Assembly: GCA_029259635.1 (NCBI GenBank)
Contig: JAJDEU010000032.1
Coordinates: 62,001 to 126,000 of the forward strand
Direction of reading: 5' to 3'
DNA length: 64,000 nt
From: Planctomycetota bacterium
GTDB lineage: Bacteria; Planctomycetota; UBA1135; GCA-002686595
The notes under the pieces are model-generated. The model was not told the DNA's origin, did no database searches, and was given only the letters and a program-made list of their open reading frames with translations. Each line of letters opens with the position of its first letter. Positions within the stretch are counted from its first letter, which is position 1. This document shows positions 33,650-43,011 of the stretch, in pieces. The position numbers and the translations under genes were made by a program.

Positions 33650-36288
33650 CGCTCTGCTTCCTAAGTGCGTCGAGCTTCGCACAAACGATTCCCGCCGATC
33701 GCTTCTACGCGCAAGTCGGTGAGCTGCTCGCCGAACTCCCGCCCGCAAGCGATGACGACGACGCGCGCATCGGCGCGCAACTCTTCGAAATCATCGGCTT
33801 GCTGGAACCGCTCGTCTATGAAGAGCGCGAACCCGTCGCCAGCAGAACCTACGCCCACGCCGCCTTCGCACTGTCCGGACTGAGCGAGTTCTCGCGCAAC
33901 GGCCTCCCCAAGACCGAGTGGTGGCGCAACGCGCGATTCGCCGCCGAGTCGATCGATCCTGCCGAGGCCGCGAGAATCGCGCTCGATATGGCGCGCGCGA
34001 TGCAAGCCGACGGACTCGTCGCCGACGCCCACGAGATCATGATCGGCGCCCTCGGCAACTTCGATCCGGTGGTGCGGCCCTGGGCGTTGACCTTGCTCGC
34101 CGACATGGATCGAGCGCGCGGCAACGCGATGGACGCGCTGGAGCGTTTGGATGAGGCGGAGGAAGCGCTCATTGCGGGCGATGCTTTTCACTACCAAGTT
34201 CGCGCCGTCTTGTACGGATTGCGCGGCCTGGTTCACCTCGAGCTGGGCATCAATGATCGCGCCGCTTTCTGGTTTGCGGAAGAACGAGCGTTGGCAGAAG
34301 CATCCGGCGACCCGGGTCTACTGCTCTCCGTCTTGATCCATTCCGCCGCGTTGACGATCGCCAATCCGGAACTAGAGGGAGCCTCCGAGGAGCTCGAGCT
34401 CGCCCTTCAGAATCAACTCCTGCAAGCCGGCAATCCGATCGTAGAAGCCAGCCTGCGCTCTATGCTCGCGCGACTGAAAGCCTATCGCGCGGTCGCGGGT
34501 GGCGGCGAGCCCATCGACATCGTGCCGACCCTTCGGAGCGCGCTCGAAGACTCCGCGTTGCCGCCGGAAGAGGCCATCGATGCGCGGCTCTATCTCGCGC
34601 GGATGCTGTTGGCGCACGGCGATACGGCGAGTGCAGAGCTCGAGCTCACGAAGGTGCGCGAATCTTTAAGCGCGATGAATGCCGGACGCGGAACAACGGG
34701 GCGTGCGCGCGACCGCGGCTTGCTCGCTGCGATTCAATGCGAGCTGGAACTTGCGAATGCGCCCGACACCACGTCGCTCTCGGACGACACGTTCAACGAG
34801 CTGAACGAGGCATTCGACGAGATGCTCGCACAGTGGGAGCGAACGCCCATCCGGCCCGGCGGCGTCGGCTTCTTGAGCTCGCAGGAACGACTTACCGTGA
34901 TCGATGTTCTGATCCGAGCGCACATCGCGAGGGACCTCGGCGAGGCTGGCGTACGCCGCGCGCTCGAGACGCTCATCCGAGCACAAGCGCGCGGGACGCT
35001 TGCTCGCGAGCTCGTCGCACAGCCCTGCACCGTCGCCGAAATTCGCTCGAGACTCCTGCGCGACGCGTCCCTCTATTTGATCTACCTTCCGACCCCGCAA
35101 CGCACGCACCTCTTCGCGCTCAGCGCAACGGAGCTCGAGCACTTCGAGTTGGACGGTGTTCACACTTTCGATAGCGCGCGTCGGAAGTTCCAGGCGTTGA
35201 TTCGAATCGCGCCCGCCGACGGCCAGCAGCGAGACAGCGAGCTCGCGCGGCTGGGACGAGAGCTCACCGACGCGCTGCTGCCGGACCCGATTCAGGCACG
35301 GCTTAAGTCCAAACCGGAACTCACCATCGTCGGGGCCGAAGAGCTCGGTCACCTAGCGTTCGAAGCCCTCCCGCTTCACGACTCCCGAATCGGGCTCGCC
35401 CTCCCCATCAGCTACCTTCCCTCCCTGCCCATCGGAATGTCTCTACTCGAACGGATGAGCGCACCCTCCGAGACCTGGGCGCGCGATCTCCTTCTCGTCG
35501 CCGCGCCGACTCTGGATGCCCGAGTTCAAACTCGCTGGCCGCGGCTCCGCCGGCTCGATCTCACGCAGGATGAGCTCGCGACCCTTCGCGGGGAGCTCAC
35601 CCCGTCTCGAGTCGAAATGCTCCACGGTGATCACGCGACGCGCGCCGCCGTCCTCGCCGCGATCGACGCGCAATCCACTCGCATGCTGCACATCCTCGCT
35701 CACGGCGTGCGCGATGTAGAACGCGAAAGACCCGCGGGCTTGGCGCTCGCTGGAACTGTTGAGGAGTGGGGCGTCTTATGGCCGGAACACATCGAAACCG
35801 CAACAATGCCGCCGATCGTCCTGCTCTCCGCCTGCGGTGCAGCGCGCGGGCCGACGCGATTCGGTGACGATGGCACCTCGCACTTGGGCGGCGCCTTCCT
35901 ACGCGCTGGTTCCAACTGCGTCTTGCTCTCGCGAGCCGACGTCGAACTGCGCGCGATGCGCGTCCTCTCCGCGGAACTGACCCAAGCGCTGGCTCAAGGT
36001 GCGACGCCACAACAAGCACTCTTGCTCGCTCGCGTGGAAGTGGCGAAGAGCGCCGGCGACGATCCCTTTTACTTCGCGAACCTGCGCGCAATCGGACTGG
36101 CAGATAGACCGGTTTTCCCGGAGCAAGCGTCATCACCGGTTTCGAGGAAGGAGCCCTCCGCTCGTGACGCAAAATCGGCGATGCGCTTGATCTTCGGGCT
36201 AGCCGGTGTCGTTGCCGCGCTCGTGATAGCGGCCGTAGTCGCCGGCCAGCGCCGCACTCGGCGACGCGATTCGATCAATGGTAGTTGA
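33619..36288 (+). CDS. Exported TPR-CHAT caspase-like protease, membrane-anchored
   Basis: 889 residues from TTG 33619, where a signal peptide (DWRALLPALALCFLSASSFAQ) starts; GAGGA lies 3 bases before it. The longer open frame from 33307 only shadows the anti-sigma gene. Residues about 25-540 are helical repeats (ALDMARAMQADGLVADAHE) of TPR type. The CHAT domain has His695 in LHILAHG and Cys739 in LSACGAA, the expected dyad. A C-terminal helix (LAGVVAALVIAAVVAG) with a basic tail predicts that the protease domain faces outside. It overlaps the anti-sigma gene by 31 bases. It may process the anti-sigma factor, by analogy with CHAT proteases that cut sigma regulators. Confidence 0.85.
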   Translation: MDWRALLPALALCFLSASSFAQTIPADRFYAQVGELLAELPPASDDDDARIGAQLFEIIGLLEPLVYEEREPVASRTYAHAAFALSGLSEFSRNGLPKTEWWRNARFAAESIDPAEAARIALDMARAMQADGLVADAHEIMIGALGNFDPVVRPWALTLLADMDRARGNAMDALERLDEAEEALIAGDAFHYQVRAVLYGLRGLVHLELGINDRAAFWFAEERALAEASGDPGLLLSVLIHSAALTIANPELEGASEELELALQNQLLQAGNPIVEASLRSMLARLKAYRAVAGGGEPIDIVPTLRSALEDSALPPEEAIDARLYLARMLLAHGDTASAELELTKVRESLSAMNAGRGTTGRARDRGLLAAIQCELELANAPDTTSLSDDTFNELNEAFDEMLAQWERTPIRPGGVGFLSSQERLTVIDVLIRAHIARDLGEAGVRRALETLIRAQARGTLARELVAQPCTVAEIRSRLLRDASLYLIYLPTPQRTHLFALSATELEHFELDGVHTFDSARRKFQALIRIAPADGQQRDSELARLGRELTDALLPDPIQARLKSKPELTIVGAEELGHLAFEALPLHDSRIGLALPISYLPSLPIGMSLLERMSAPSETWARDLLLVAAPTLDARVQTRWPRLRRLDLTQDELATLRGELTPSRVEMLHGDHATRAAVLAAIDAQSTRMLHILAHGVRDVERERPAGLALAGTVEEWGVLWPEHIETATMPPIVLLSACGAARGPTRFGDDGTSHLGGAFLRAGSNCVLLSRADVELRAMRVLSAELTQALAQGATPQQALLLARVEVAKSAGDDPFYFANLRAIGLADRPVFPEQASSPVSRKEPSARDAKSAMRLIFGLAGVVAALVIAAVVAGQRRTRRRDSINGS

Positions 36289-38089
36289 ATCCCGAATTGT
36301 TCGGTGGCACGCGAAGGTTGGGGATGTAAGCCCCACCGAGCAAGCCGATCTCGCCTGGATTGAACACCAGTTCTCCCTCGGGGATCACCAAGCTCGGCTC
36401 GCCTGAAGCGGGAACATTCGCCAGTGAAATCACGGTCAGTGGCGAGAGGGTGAAGCCTCCGATACTCGCCTCGCCGTACACGACGGGCTCTCCGTCGTTT
36501 CTGTGATCGCCGAAGCGCATCTCGAGGTAGTAGGTGGACTCGAAGTATTGGCCGGTTTCGGGTACGTGGACGGTGACCTCGGCGGGCCAGTGTCCGATCT
36601 CGAAGACGTCGGTTTGAACGGGCTTCGCTTCGCTGGGCGAATTGATCCCGGGTTGACGCCAAAGAACAATCTGGAGGTCGGTGATCGGGCCGGTGACCTT
36701 CTTCGGAGGTCCAAATCGCATCTTCAACTCACCGGTCGAACTTCCCTGCGTGACGAAATAGCGCATCTTCCTGATCGCCGGCGCGTCGCCGCCCACGACC
36801 TCAACTTCGTTCATGCCGATTCGGAACTCACCGCTGGAGGCCACCGCCATCCCGACATCGCGATCACCGTCATTGTCGAAGTCGCCAACAACGACATTGG
36901 CCTCTTGACCGGTGTTTTGCATTCCGGGCGGACCGACCGGCAGCAGGATGGCCGGACTCTGTGACGTAAAGGAGGGAGCGGTTGGGTCGATCGGTGTTCG
37001 GTTATTGAGCAGCACAATGAGGTCGTGCGAAAAGCCGTGACCGGAGATGAGGTCGTCATCGCCGTCGCCGTCCCAATCGCACCCCTCGATCGAGGTGACA
37101 TAGATCCCAGAAGTGTTGATTCCCACATCGATCGTGAATTGATCGAGGGTGTAAACCGCCTGAACGGGCAACCCCGTATCGGGATCGATGACGCTCGGCG
37201 TCACCCACGTGAGGCGATCGTAGGGCAGGTAGCTCTGGCGAATGGTCGCTAGCCAGCCACCGGTGGGAAGGTTTTGAAACTGCTTGAGGATGGTTCCGTC
37301 GTAGCTCCGAATCTCGAGCGCCTGATCGACGAGCAGGGCCACTTCGGGAGTCTCGTCGCCATCCCACTCCACCGCGATGAAGGATTGAATATCGGTCGTC
37401 GTGACGAAGTCGGTGCGAGGCGTAAAGGTGGGCGGTTGTGCGTTCGTTGCTCCGAGAATTCGCAGAGCGCGGCGGCTCGGCGAAATGCCAACGATGTTCA
37501 TGTTGCTCGTCGAGTCGACCTTGGTTACCCGGAGGTGGTCGGCGTTGGCCCAGCTCGCATCCACGAGCTGATTCACAAATTCCTTGGTCGTAAAGTCCCA
37601 CCAGGAGATGAAGAGTCCCGATTCGGTCGTATAGACGATCGCGTCCTGCCCAGAGGGTCCCGCGTTCGGGAACGTGTCCATGGAAACCACGGAGGGCCAC
37701 GGCGTTTCGTTCGCCAAGTACAGGCTTCGCCCGGACAACACGATCGGCGTGTCGTCCAGCATCACGATGGTGTCGAGCCAGTCGTCATTGTTGAAGTTGC
37801 CCACGATGGTTCGACCGAGTTGCTTACCCGCCGCACCGGGAATCAGGTAGGGATGTTGCGCTCCATCGAACACATCGACAGCTCGATCGCCGCGCGGATC
37901 CAATTCCGTTGGGGGCACGACCCCGGCTCCTGGCGAGGGAGGCGCTGGACTCGGTGCAACCGTGATCACTTTGCCTTTGGAGCTCACCGCCTTTGCTGCT
38001 GCGACTTGAGCCGTCGCGGATTCAGCGGTGACAAGACAAGCAGCGGAGAGAATTGCGATGTGGGAGAAACGGAAGCGATGCAAGCTCAT
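36275..38089 (-). CDS. Secreted FG-GAP/VCBS repeat protein
   Basis: 604 residues from ATG 38089 (TTG 38095 is an alternative), beginning with a signal peptide (IAILSAACLVTAESATA). FG-GAP/VCBS-type calcium repeats appear as GNFNNDDWLD, WDGDGDDDLISG and DFDNDGDRDVG, consistent with an integrin-alpha-like propeller. The last 200 residues are a beta-sandwich-like region (LKMRFGPPKKV, STYYLEMRFGDHRND). No enzymatic motif was found. It overlaps the 3' end of the CHAT gene by 14 bases in convergent orientation. Likely extracellular or surface-associated; function unknown. Confidence 0.82.
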   Translation of the reverse strand: MSLHRFRFSHIAILSAACLVTAESATAQVAAAKAVSSKGKVITVAPSPAPPSPGAGVVPPTELDPRGDRAVDVFDGAQHPYLIPGAAGKQLGRTIVGNFNNDDWLDTIVMLDDTPIVLSGRSLYLANETPWPSVVSMDTFPNAGPSGQDAIVYTTESGLFISWWDFTTKEFVNQLVDASWANADHLRVTKVDSTSNMNIVGISPSRRALRILGATNAQPPTFTPRTDFVTTTDIQSFIAVEWDGDETPEVALLVDQALEIRSYDGTILKQFQNLPTGGWLATIRQSYLPYDRLTWVTPSVIDPDTGLPVQAVYTLDQFTIDVGINTSGIYVTSIEGCDWDGDGDDDLISGHGFSHDLIVLLNNRTPIDPTAPSFTSQSPAILLPVGPPGMQNTGQEANVVVGDFDNDGDRDVGMAVASSGEFRIGMNEVEVVGGDAPAIRKMRYFVTQGSSTGELKMRFGPPKKVTGPITDLQIVLWRQPGINSPSEAKPVQTDVFEIGHWPAEVTVHVPETGQYFESTYYLEMRFGDHRNDGEPVVYGEASIGGFTLSPLTVISLANVPASGEPSLVIPEGELVFNPGEIGLLGGAYIPNLRVPPNNSGFNYH

Positions 38090-38303
38090 ATTCAACTTCT
38101 CGGCAAGAGGGCGCGCGCAACACGCTGTCGATTCTGAAGGCGTGTACTAGCCTAAAGCAAATCGCGGGAATCGGGTGTTCAGAGCTCTACTTGCGCGTCC
38201 AACAGAGACGCATCCTCCCACCCGACGGCGCTGAGATGAGCGCGACGGCGCGGCTAAAAAGTTCTGGGAATCGCGAATTTATTTTCGCGCATCGCGCGAA
38301 CGC

Positions 38304-38885
38304 TCAGCTCGTGCTTTTGACACGTTGGAGCGAGCTCAAAAAGTTGGCAATCAGCCGATCCCCCGCAGGAGTAAGAATCGATTCCGGATGGAACTGGATA
38401 CCGAAATGCGGAAGGCTCTCGTGTTCGACCGCCATCACGATCCCGGCTTCGGTCCACGCGGTAAGTCGCAGCTCGGGCGGTAGCTCGGCCGCCCGGATGG
38501 AGTGATACCGTCCGGCGGGCATGGGACACGGGAGCCCGGCAAAGAGACCGCGGGATTCGTGGTGGATCGGAGTCGCCCGGCCATGCACGGGCTTCGGGTC
38601 CAACTCGAGGCGGCCGCCATGGTGCTCGACGATGACCTGGTGGCCGAGGCAGACCCCCAGAATGGGAAGCTCGCGAGGCGCCTCTTCCAAAAGATCGAGG
38701 CAGCGCCCGGCTTCGGCGGGCCCTCCCGGGCCGGGGCTCAAGACCAGGGCATCGGGCTTTAGATTAGAGAGAATCGCCTTCTCAAGCTCGTCGTTGCGGC
38801 GAACCACCACCTCGGCGCCCCCGATTTCGAGCGACTGCGCCAGGTTGAAGGTGAAGGAGTCGTAGTTGTCGACAAGCAGTATCAC
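38304..38885 (-). CDS. pabA/trpG: Anthranilate / aminodeoxychorismate synthase glutamine amidotransferase
   Basis: 193 residues. DNYDSFTFNLAQ at the start, LSPGPGGP, the nucleophile motif GVCLGHQ, and the His-Glu pair in GIQFHPES are those of class I glutamine amidotransferases of the TrpG/PabA group. It releases ammonia from glutamine for a chorismate-using large subunit making anthranilate (tryptophan) or aminodeoxychorismate (folate). No large subunit (trpE/pabB) is adjacent, so TrpG and PabA cannot be told apart, and it may serve both. It is divergent from the DUF4956 gene. Confidence 0.92.
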   Translation of the reverse strand: MILLVDNYDSFTFNLAQSLEIGGAEVVVRRNDELEKAILSNLKPDALVLSPGPGGPAEAGRCLDLLEEAPRELPILGVCLGHQVIVEHHGGRLELDPKPVHGRATPIHHESRGLFAGLPCPMPAGRYHSIRAAELPPELRLTAWTEAGIVMAVEHESLPHFGIQFHPESILTPAGDRLIANFLSSLQRVKSTS

Positions 38886-39066
38886 GCGCTTCTCCCTCTG
38901 GCGGATTCGATCTGGAACCCAGATCGCCCTTCACCCAACCGCGGCGATGGACCGAGATGATATCATCCCCGCCCAAATCGGCGGATGTCCTACGAGCCGC
39001 GACTCTCACCCCATCACACCCCCTGGAACCTCCTCCTCAGGAGCGACCCCCTTTCATCCATCCCCC

Positions 39067-39786
39067 ATGGGCGATTACTTCACCGACCTAGCCGAGCATC
39101 TGTCTAGCGGAGAGACCGTTCTCGGCCCTCTCGATCTTGGCCGGGTTCTGATCAACCTGGCGCTGGTCCTGCTCCTCAGCCAGGTTCTCACGTGGCACTA
39201 CCTGCGCTACTCAATCGTTCTATCGAACAAGCGCAAGTTCGCGCGCAACCTGATCTTCATGGCCTGCACGACGATGCTCGTCATCTCGGTGGTGAAGACC
39301 TCGATCGCACTCTCGCTCGGCCTGGTCGGCGCGCTCTCGATCATTCGCTTTCGTACGCCGATCAAAGAGCCCGAAGAGCTCTCCTACTTGTTCCTCTCCG
39401 TAGCCATCGGAATTGGACTCGGCGCTGACCAAATTGCCAGCACGACGGTGATGGTATTGGTCATCCTCGCCTACCTCGCTCTGCAGAGTAAATCGGCAGC
39501 GAAGGCTCTCGGCGCGCGCACACTGATGCACATCAATGTCGATCTGGAAGCGACCGGGCAGAGCGGCCTCACCCCCGAAGGCGCGCTCGATCTGGTTCTC
39601 GGCGAAGCGCGTAAAGACTCGCGTCGCGTAGATCTGCGCCGTGTGGACTCTCACGACACGGTGTTCGATGCCAACCTGATCCTCGACCTCGCCGACGCAT
39701 CGAAAATTGGTCCGATGATTTCGCGCGTTCGCAGCACGCTGCCCACCGCTTCCATCACCATCGTCGAATCCAGCAGCCTCGACTAG
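39067..39786 (+). CDS. DUF4956 membrane protein (VTC partner)
   Basis: 239 residues from ATG 39067; the open frame continues upstream but that part lacks structure. Four transmembrane segments occupy the first 150 residues (INLALVLLLSQVLTWHYL, FMACTTMLVISVVKTSIALSLGLVGALSIIRFRTPIKEPEE split by loops). The last 80 residues are a soluble domain. The ALSIIRFRTPIKEP phrase is the hallmark of DUF4956, a family often encoded beside VTC-domain proteins, as it is here (27 bases upstream). A link with polyphosphate synthesis or transport is inferred from that pairing. Confidence 0.85.
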   Translation: MGDYFTDLAEHLSSGETVLGPLDLGRVLINLALVLLLSQVLTWHYLRYSIVLSNKRKFARNLIFMACTTMLVISVVKTSIALSLGLVGALSIIRFRTPIKEPEELSYLFLSVAIGIGLGADQIASTTVMVLVILAYLALQSKSAAKALGARTLMHINVDLEATGQSGLTPEGALDLVLGEARKDSRRVDLRRVDSHDTVFDANLILDLADASKIGPMISRVRSTLPTASITIVESSSLD

Positions 39787-39813
39787 TTCGAAGCCTTTCG
39801 AGCGCACGCAGTC

Positions 39814-40548
39814 ATGACCGAGCCGGATGTCGAAGTAGTGGCGGACCCGCGTCCGGACCTTCGGTATGAGATTAAGATGGTCTGCCAGGCCACTTCTCAT
39901 GGCAAGGTTCTGGCGCGCATGCGCATGGACGAGTCGGGCTTGCGCGAGCTCTATCCGCCGCGTCAGGTTCAGAGCATCTATTTCGACACGATCCACGGTC
40001 GTGCGCTCGAAGAGAATCTCTCCGGCATCAGCCACCGCGAGAAGATTCGCTTTCGCTGGTACGGTCCCGAACGGAAAGTCGTGCGCGGCAAGCTGGAGCA
40101 GAAAGTTCGCGAGAACATGCTCGGCTGGAAGCACGTCATCTCGATCGACAAGGACATTCGCGCAGAGGGCTCCAATCGCACCCAGTTCGCAAAGGACGTG
40201 CTCGGCGACCTGACCGGTTTTTGGTCGCGCGCCCGCGAGGGACATCCCATGCCCGTCCAGTGGATCTCCTACCAACGCGAGTACTACGCGACCTCGGACA
40301 ATCTCGTCCGAGTCACACTCGACCGCGACCTCGAGACCTTCGACCTGCGAAATCGATTCCTACTGAGCGCTCAGCACCCGACCCCCACGCCGAAGATTCT
40401 GATCGTCGAAGCCAAGTGTGCTGCCGAGAGCTACACCGAAGCCAAGCGTCTGCTCAATCGCCTACCGCTACACGTCGACAAGTGCTCCAAGTTCGTGATT
40501 GCTTCCGATCCCGGCGAAGGGCCGACCTCTTCGACCCTCCCGGAATAG
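39814..40548 (+). CDS. VTC-domain (polyphosphate polymerase type) protein
   Basis: 244 residues. RYEIKMVC at the start, SIYFDT, REKIRFRWYG, GKLEQKVRENMLGWKH, VRVTLDRDL and ILIVEAK lie in the order of the VTC/CYTH tunnel-fold domain, with the Arg/Lys and Glu residues that bind nucleotide triphosphate and metal. Family members transfer phosphate from ATP to polyphosphate, as shown for yeast Vtc4. No membrane helix is present; the DUF4956 neighbour could supply a membrane anchor. Activity of the bacterial member is inferred. Confidence 0.88.
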   Translation: MTEPDVEVVADPRPDLRYEIKMVCQATSHGKVLARMRMDESGLRELYPPRQVQSIYFDTIHGRALEENLSGISHREKIRFRWYGPERKVVRGKLEQKVRENMLGWKHVISIDKDIRAEGSNRTQFAKDVLGDLTGFWSRAREGHPMPVQWISYQREYYATSDNLVRVTLDRDLETFDLRNRFLLSAQHPTPTPKILIVEAKCAAESYTEAKRLLNRLPLHVDKCSKFVIASDPGEGPTSSTLPE

Positions 40549-40669
40549 CGCTCTCAAGGCGCGAGAGCCGCGCCAATCGGTCTCAGGATTCGCGGATTGG
40601 CTCCAGCAGCCCCCCCCCGAGGTCCGACCTAGAGGGTTCCCCCATCCCTTCTGGGAAAGAGAATTCGCC

Positions 40670-41497
40670 ATGAGGCAACTGCTACTCACCCTGCTCGGCT
40701 GCGCACTCCTCGGCGCCGCCGCGACCCCCACCCAACAGCGGGTAAAATCTGCGATCGAGCTCGATGCCATCGTGCGGCCATCGCGAATCGTACACGTCGG
40801 CTCGGCGGCAAACGGCCTCCTGGATTCAGTCCTCGTCGACCGCGGCGACTTTGTACAAGCCGGCCAGCTGATCGCCGAACTCGACCAAACGGTTGAGCGC
40901 GCCTCAGCCGAACTCGCGAAGGCGCGATCGAAGCAAGTGGCCACACTGCGCTCGGCCGAGATCAAGCTCGGGCATCTCGAGGAGCGCTTTGCCAATCACC
41001 AGACGCTCTTCGAAGACGGGATCCTATCTTCGGAGAATCTGAGCCAAACCCAGCTCGATCGCCAGCTCGCAGAGTTTGACGTACTCGCCGCCGAAGAAAT
41101 CTCGACCATCTCCAAGTTCGAGTATCGCCGAGCGCAAGCCGTTGTCGATCGCGGCCGCATCACGAGCCCGGTTGCCGGCGCCGTAATCGATCGCCGATTG
41201 TCGCCCGGCGAAATCGTCGGCGGTTCCGGCGAATCGACCATCGTCACGATCGCTCAGCTCGACCCACTCGTGATCGAAGCCTTTGCGCCAATCGCACTGC
41301 TGGGCAAGCTCCGACCGAGCATGAAAGCCACCGTCGTTTTGGACGGAGCCAAGGGCAAGTCGAAGACGGCCGAGATCAAGACGGTCAGCCCGATCGTCGA
41401 CGCGGCCAGCGGAACTTTCTCCATTCGCCTCGAGCTGCCCAATCCCGACTTTCGCATGAAGGCCGGACTTCGCTGCACACTGCAATTCAAGCAGTAG
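40670..41497 (+). CDS. HlyD/RND-type periplasmic adaptor protein
   Basis: 275 residues from ATG 40670 (GGGAAAGAG upstream). A signal segment (LLLTLLGCALLGAAA) precedes a biotinyl-lipoyl-like half (HVGSAANGLLDSVLVDRGDFVQAGQLIAELD), a helical hairpin (VERASAELAKARSKQ), the second lipoyl half (GRITSPVAGAVIDRRLSPGEIV) and a beta-barrel domain. Adaptors of this family connect inner-membrane RND or ABC pumps to outer-membrane channels. No pump gene is adjacent: the next gene is convergent. It is therefore an orphan adaptor, or it acts with the upstream DUF4956/VTC pair, which is uncertain. Confidence 0.85.
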   Translation: MRQLLLTLLGCALLGAAATPTQQRVKSAIELDAIVRPSRIVHVGSAANGLLDSVLVDRGDFVQAGQLIAELDQTVERASAELAKARSKQVATLRSAEIKLGHLEERFANHQTLFEDGILSSENLSQTQLDRQLAEFDVLAAEEISTISKFEYRRAQAVVDRGRITSPVAGAVIDRRLSPGEIVGGSGESTIVTIAQLDPLVIEAFAPIALLGKLRPSMKATVVLDGAKGKSKTAEIKTVSPIVDAASGTFSIRLELPNPDFRMKAGLRCTLQFKQ

Positions 41498-41519
41498 CGC
41501 TTCGAATCATCGCCCGCGG

Positions 41520-43001
41520 TTAGTCTCGCGGCTCTTCCAGCAGGATGAAGAGCAAGTTGTCGATGAAGGCCGGGTCGCGCGTCAGTTCGAGGTGTCCTTC
41601 GAAGAAGAACATGACTCGATGCCAATCGACAAAAGAGTCGAGCCGCTTTCGATCCTCTTCGCTCGCCACGAGAGAACGTCGATCACCGAGAGCGCTCACG
41701 CGAGTCACGGTTCCGTCTCCCGGTCCGCTCTCCACCGTCCAGACGTCGGAGCCGCGCTCGTCCACCGCCAAGACGGCTGGCGTCTCCTGCGCATCTCCCG
41801 CCGCAAGAATGATTTCGACTCCATCGGGCGTCTGAGCCGGTCGATCCATCGCCGCGAAGAACTGGCGCGCCCTCGCGAGACACTTGTCGAGGTGGTCCAG
41901 TGCGAGCCGGCGGCGCTCCGCAGGATCGACCACGCCGGGCATGAGCCGTTTCAGCACATCGTCCTGCTCCGGATTGGCCAATCCCCAGCCCTTCTCGATC
42001 CAGTAGTCCGAGTCCAGAGCGCGCAACTCTGCGCGACTGAAGTCGTCGCCGCTCACGACGGCACCGAGCTCCGGCCGCGGCAGCAGCTGATAGATCCCGG
42101 GCATGGTCCCGAGCACCGCAGCCTCATAGCGCGGCAGAAAAAAGCCCAGGTCCATTCCGTAGAGCATGTTTAAGAGCGCATCGGCTGAACCCGAGTTCGG
42201 CGGCGCGACGACGATGAGCTTTTCGACGAGCTCCGCTCCCGACCAGTCGAGCTCGGGCGCAGATCCATCCTCGGGGAGTCTCGCTCCCCCGTAGCGCAGG
42301 AAGTAGCGACCGAGCAAGCCACCCATCGAGTGTGCGACGATGTCGAAGCGAACGTCGGGATTCTCCAGACCGAACCGCTCGCGATACTGCTCTTCGACGA
42401 AGGCCTTCTTCTCGATCACAAAAGCGTGCAAGCGCTCGGCGTTCTCCGAAAGGTCACGACGCCAATCGTAGGCAAACTGAAAGCAGGTGAAGTGATCGCT
42501 GCCGTAGTCGACAGCGCCGGAGTAGGCCAAGGTCTCGTCGCGATAGCCTCCGGCACCGAGCGCGAGCAAGAGGTTTACGTAAGCGGCGACGCCGACCGGT
42601 AAGCCGAAAAAGGAGAGCTGCAATCGGTCGAGCGCTCCGCTGGCATAGACGTCATCGACAAGCTCGAACAGCGGCGTGCCCATCGCCATGGGCAGCGAGA
42701 TCAACCGCACACCTTCATCGGTCTGTGGGTTCGCGTAGTCGCCGGTAAACGCGCCCCAGACCGACCGCCCGCTCCCCGTCTGAGTCAACGTCGAACCCAA
42801 CACGCCGGGAATCACAATGACGGGATTTCGGTGAAGGTCCGAACCCTGCGCGAGCTCGTCATAGAGCCCGCCGAGATCGGGCGGCATGTTCGTCGTCGTG
42901 CAACTCGACCAGCCGATCAGCGCGACGCAGCCCGCCACCCGAAGCTGTCGAGACCACCGGCTCCGCTCCCACCGACTCCACTGCGGACGGCTGAACTTCA
43001 T
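41520..43001 (-). CDS. LCAT-like alpha/beta hydrolase, lipoprotein
   Basis: 493 residues. A signal-type stretch ends in a lipobox (IGWSSC). VIVIPGVLGSTL opens the lecithin:cholesterol acyltransferase-like fold, AHSMGGLLGRYFL holds the nucleophile Ser, GDGTVTRVSA a likely Asp and FFEGHLELT the His. FAYDWRRDLSENAERL is another LCAT-type phrase. It should act as a lipase or acyltransferase on membrane lipids at the cell envelope. It lies 10 bases downstream of gnd on the same strand, possibly in the same transcript, although the function is unrelated. Confidence 0.82.
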   Translation of the reverse strand: MKFSRPQWSRWERSRWSRQLRVAGCVALIGWSSCTTTNMPPDLGGLYDELAQGSDLHRNPVIVIPGVLGSTLTQTGSGRSVWGAFTGDYANPQTDEGVRLISLPMAMGTPLFELVDDVYASGALDRLQLSFFGLPVGVAAYVNLLLALGAGGYRDETLAYSGAVDYGSDHFTCFQFAYDWRRDLSENAERLHAFVIEKKAFVEEQYRERFGLENPDVRFDIVAHSMGGLLGRYFLRYGGARLPEDGSAPELDWSGAELVEKLIVVAPPNSGSADALLNMLYGMDLGFFLPRYEAAVLGTMPGIYQLLPRPELGAVVSGDDFSRAELRALDSDYWIEKGWGLANPEQDDVLKRLMPGVVDPAERRRLALDHLDKCLARARQFFAAMDRPAQTPDGVEIILAAGDAQETPAVLAVDERGSDVWTVESGPGDGTVTRVSALGDRRSLVASEEDRKRLDSFVDWHRVMFFFEGHLELTRDPAFIDNLLFILLEEPRD

Positions 43002-43011
43002 ACGAACGACT

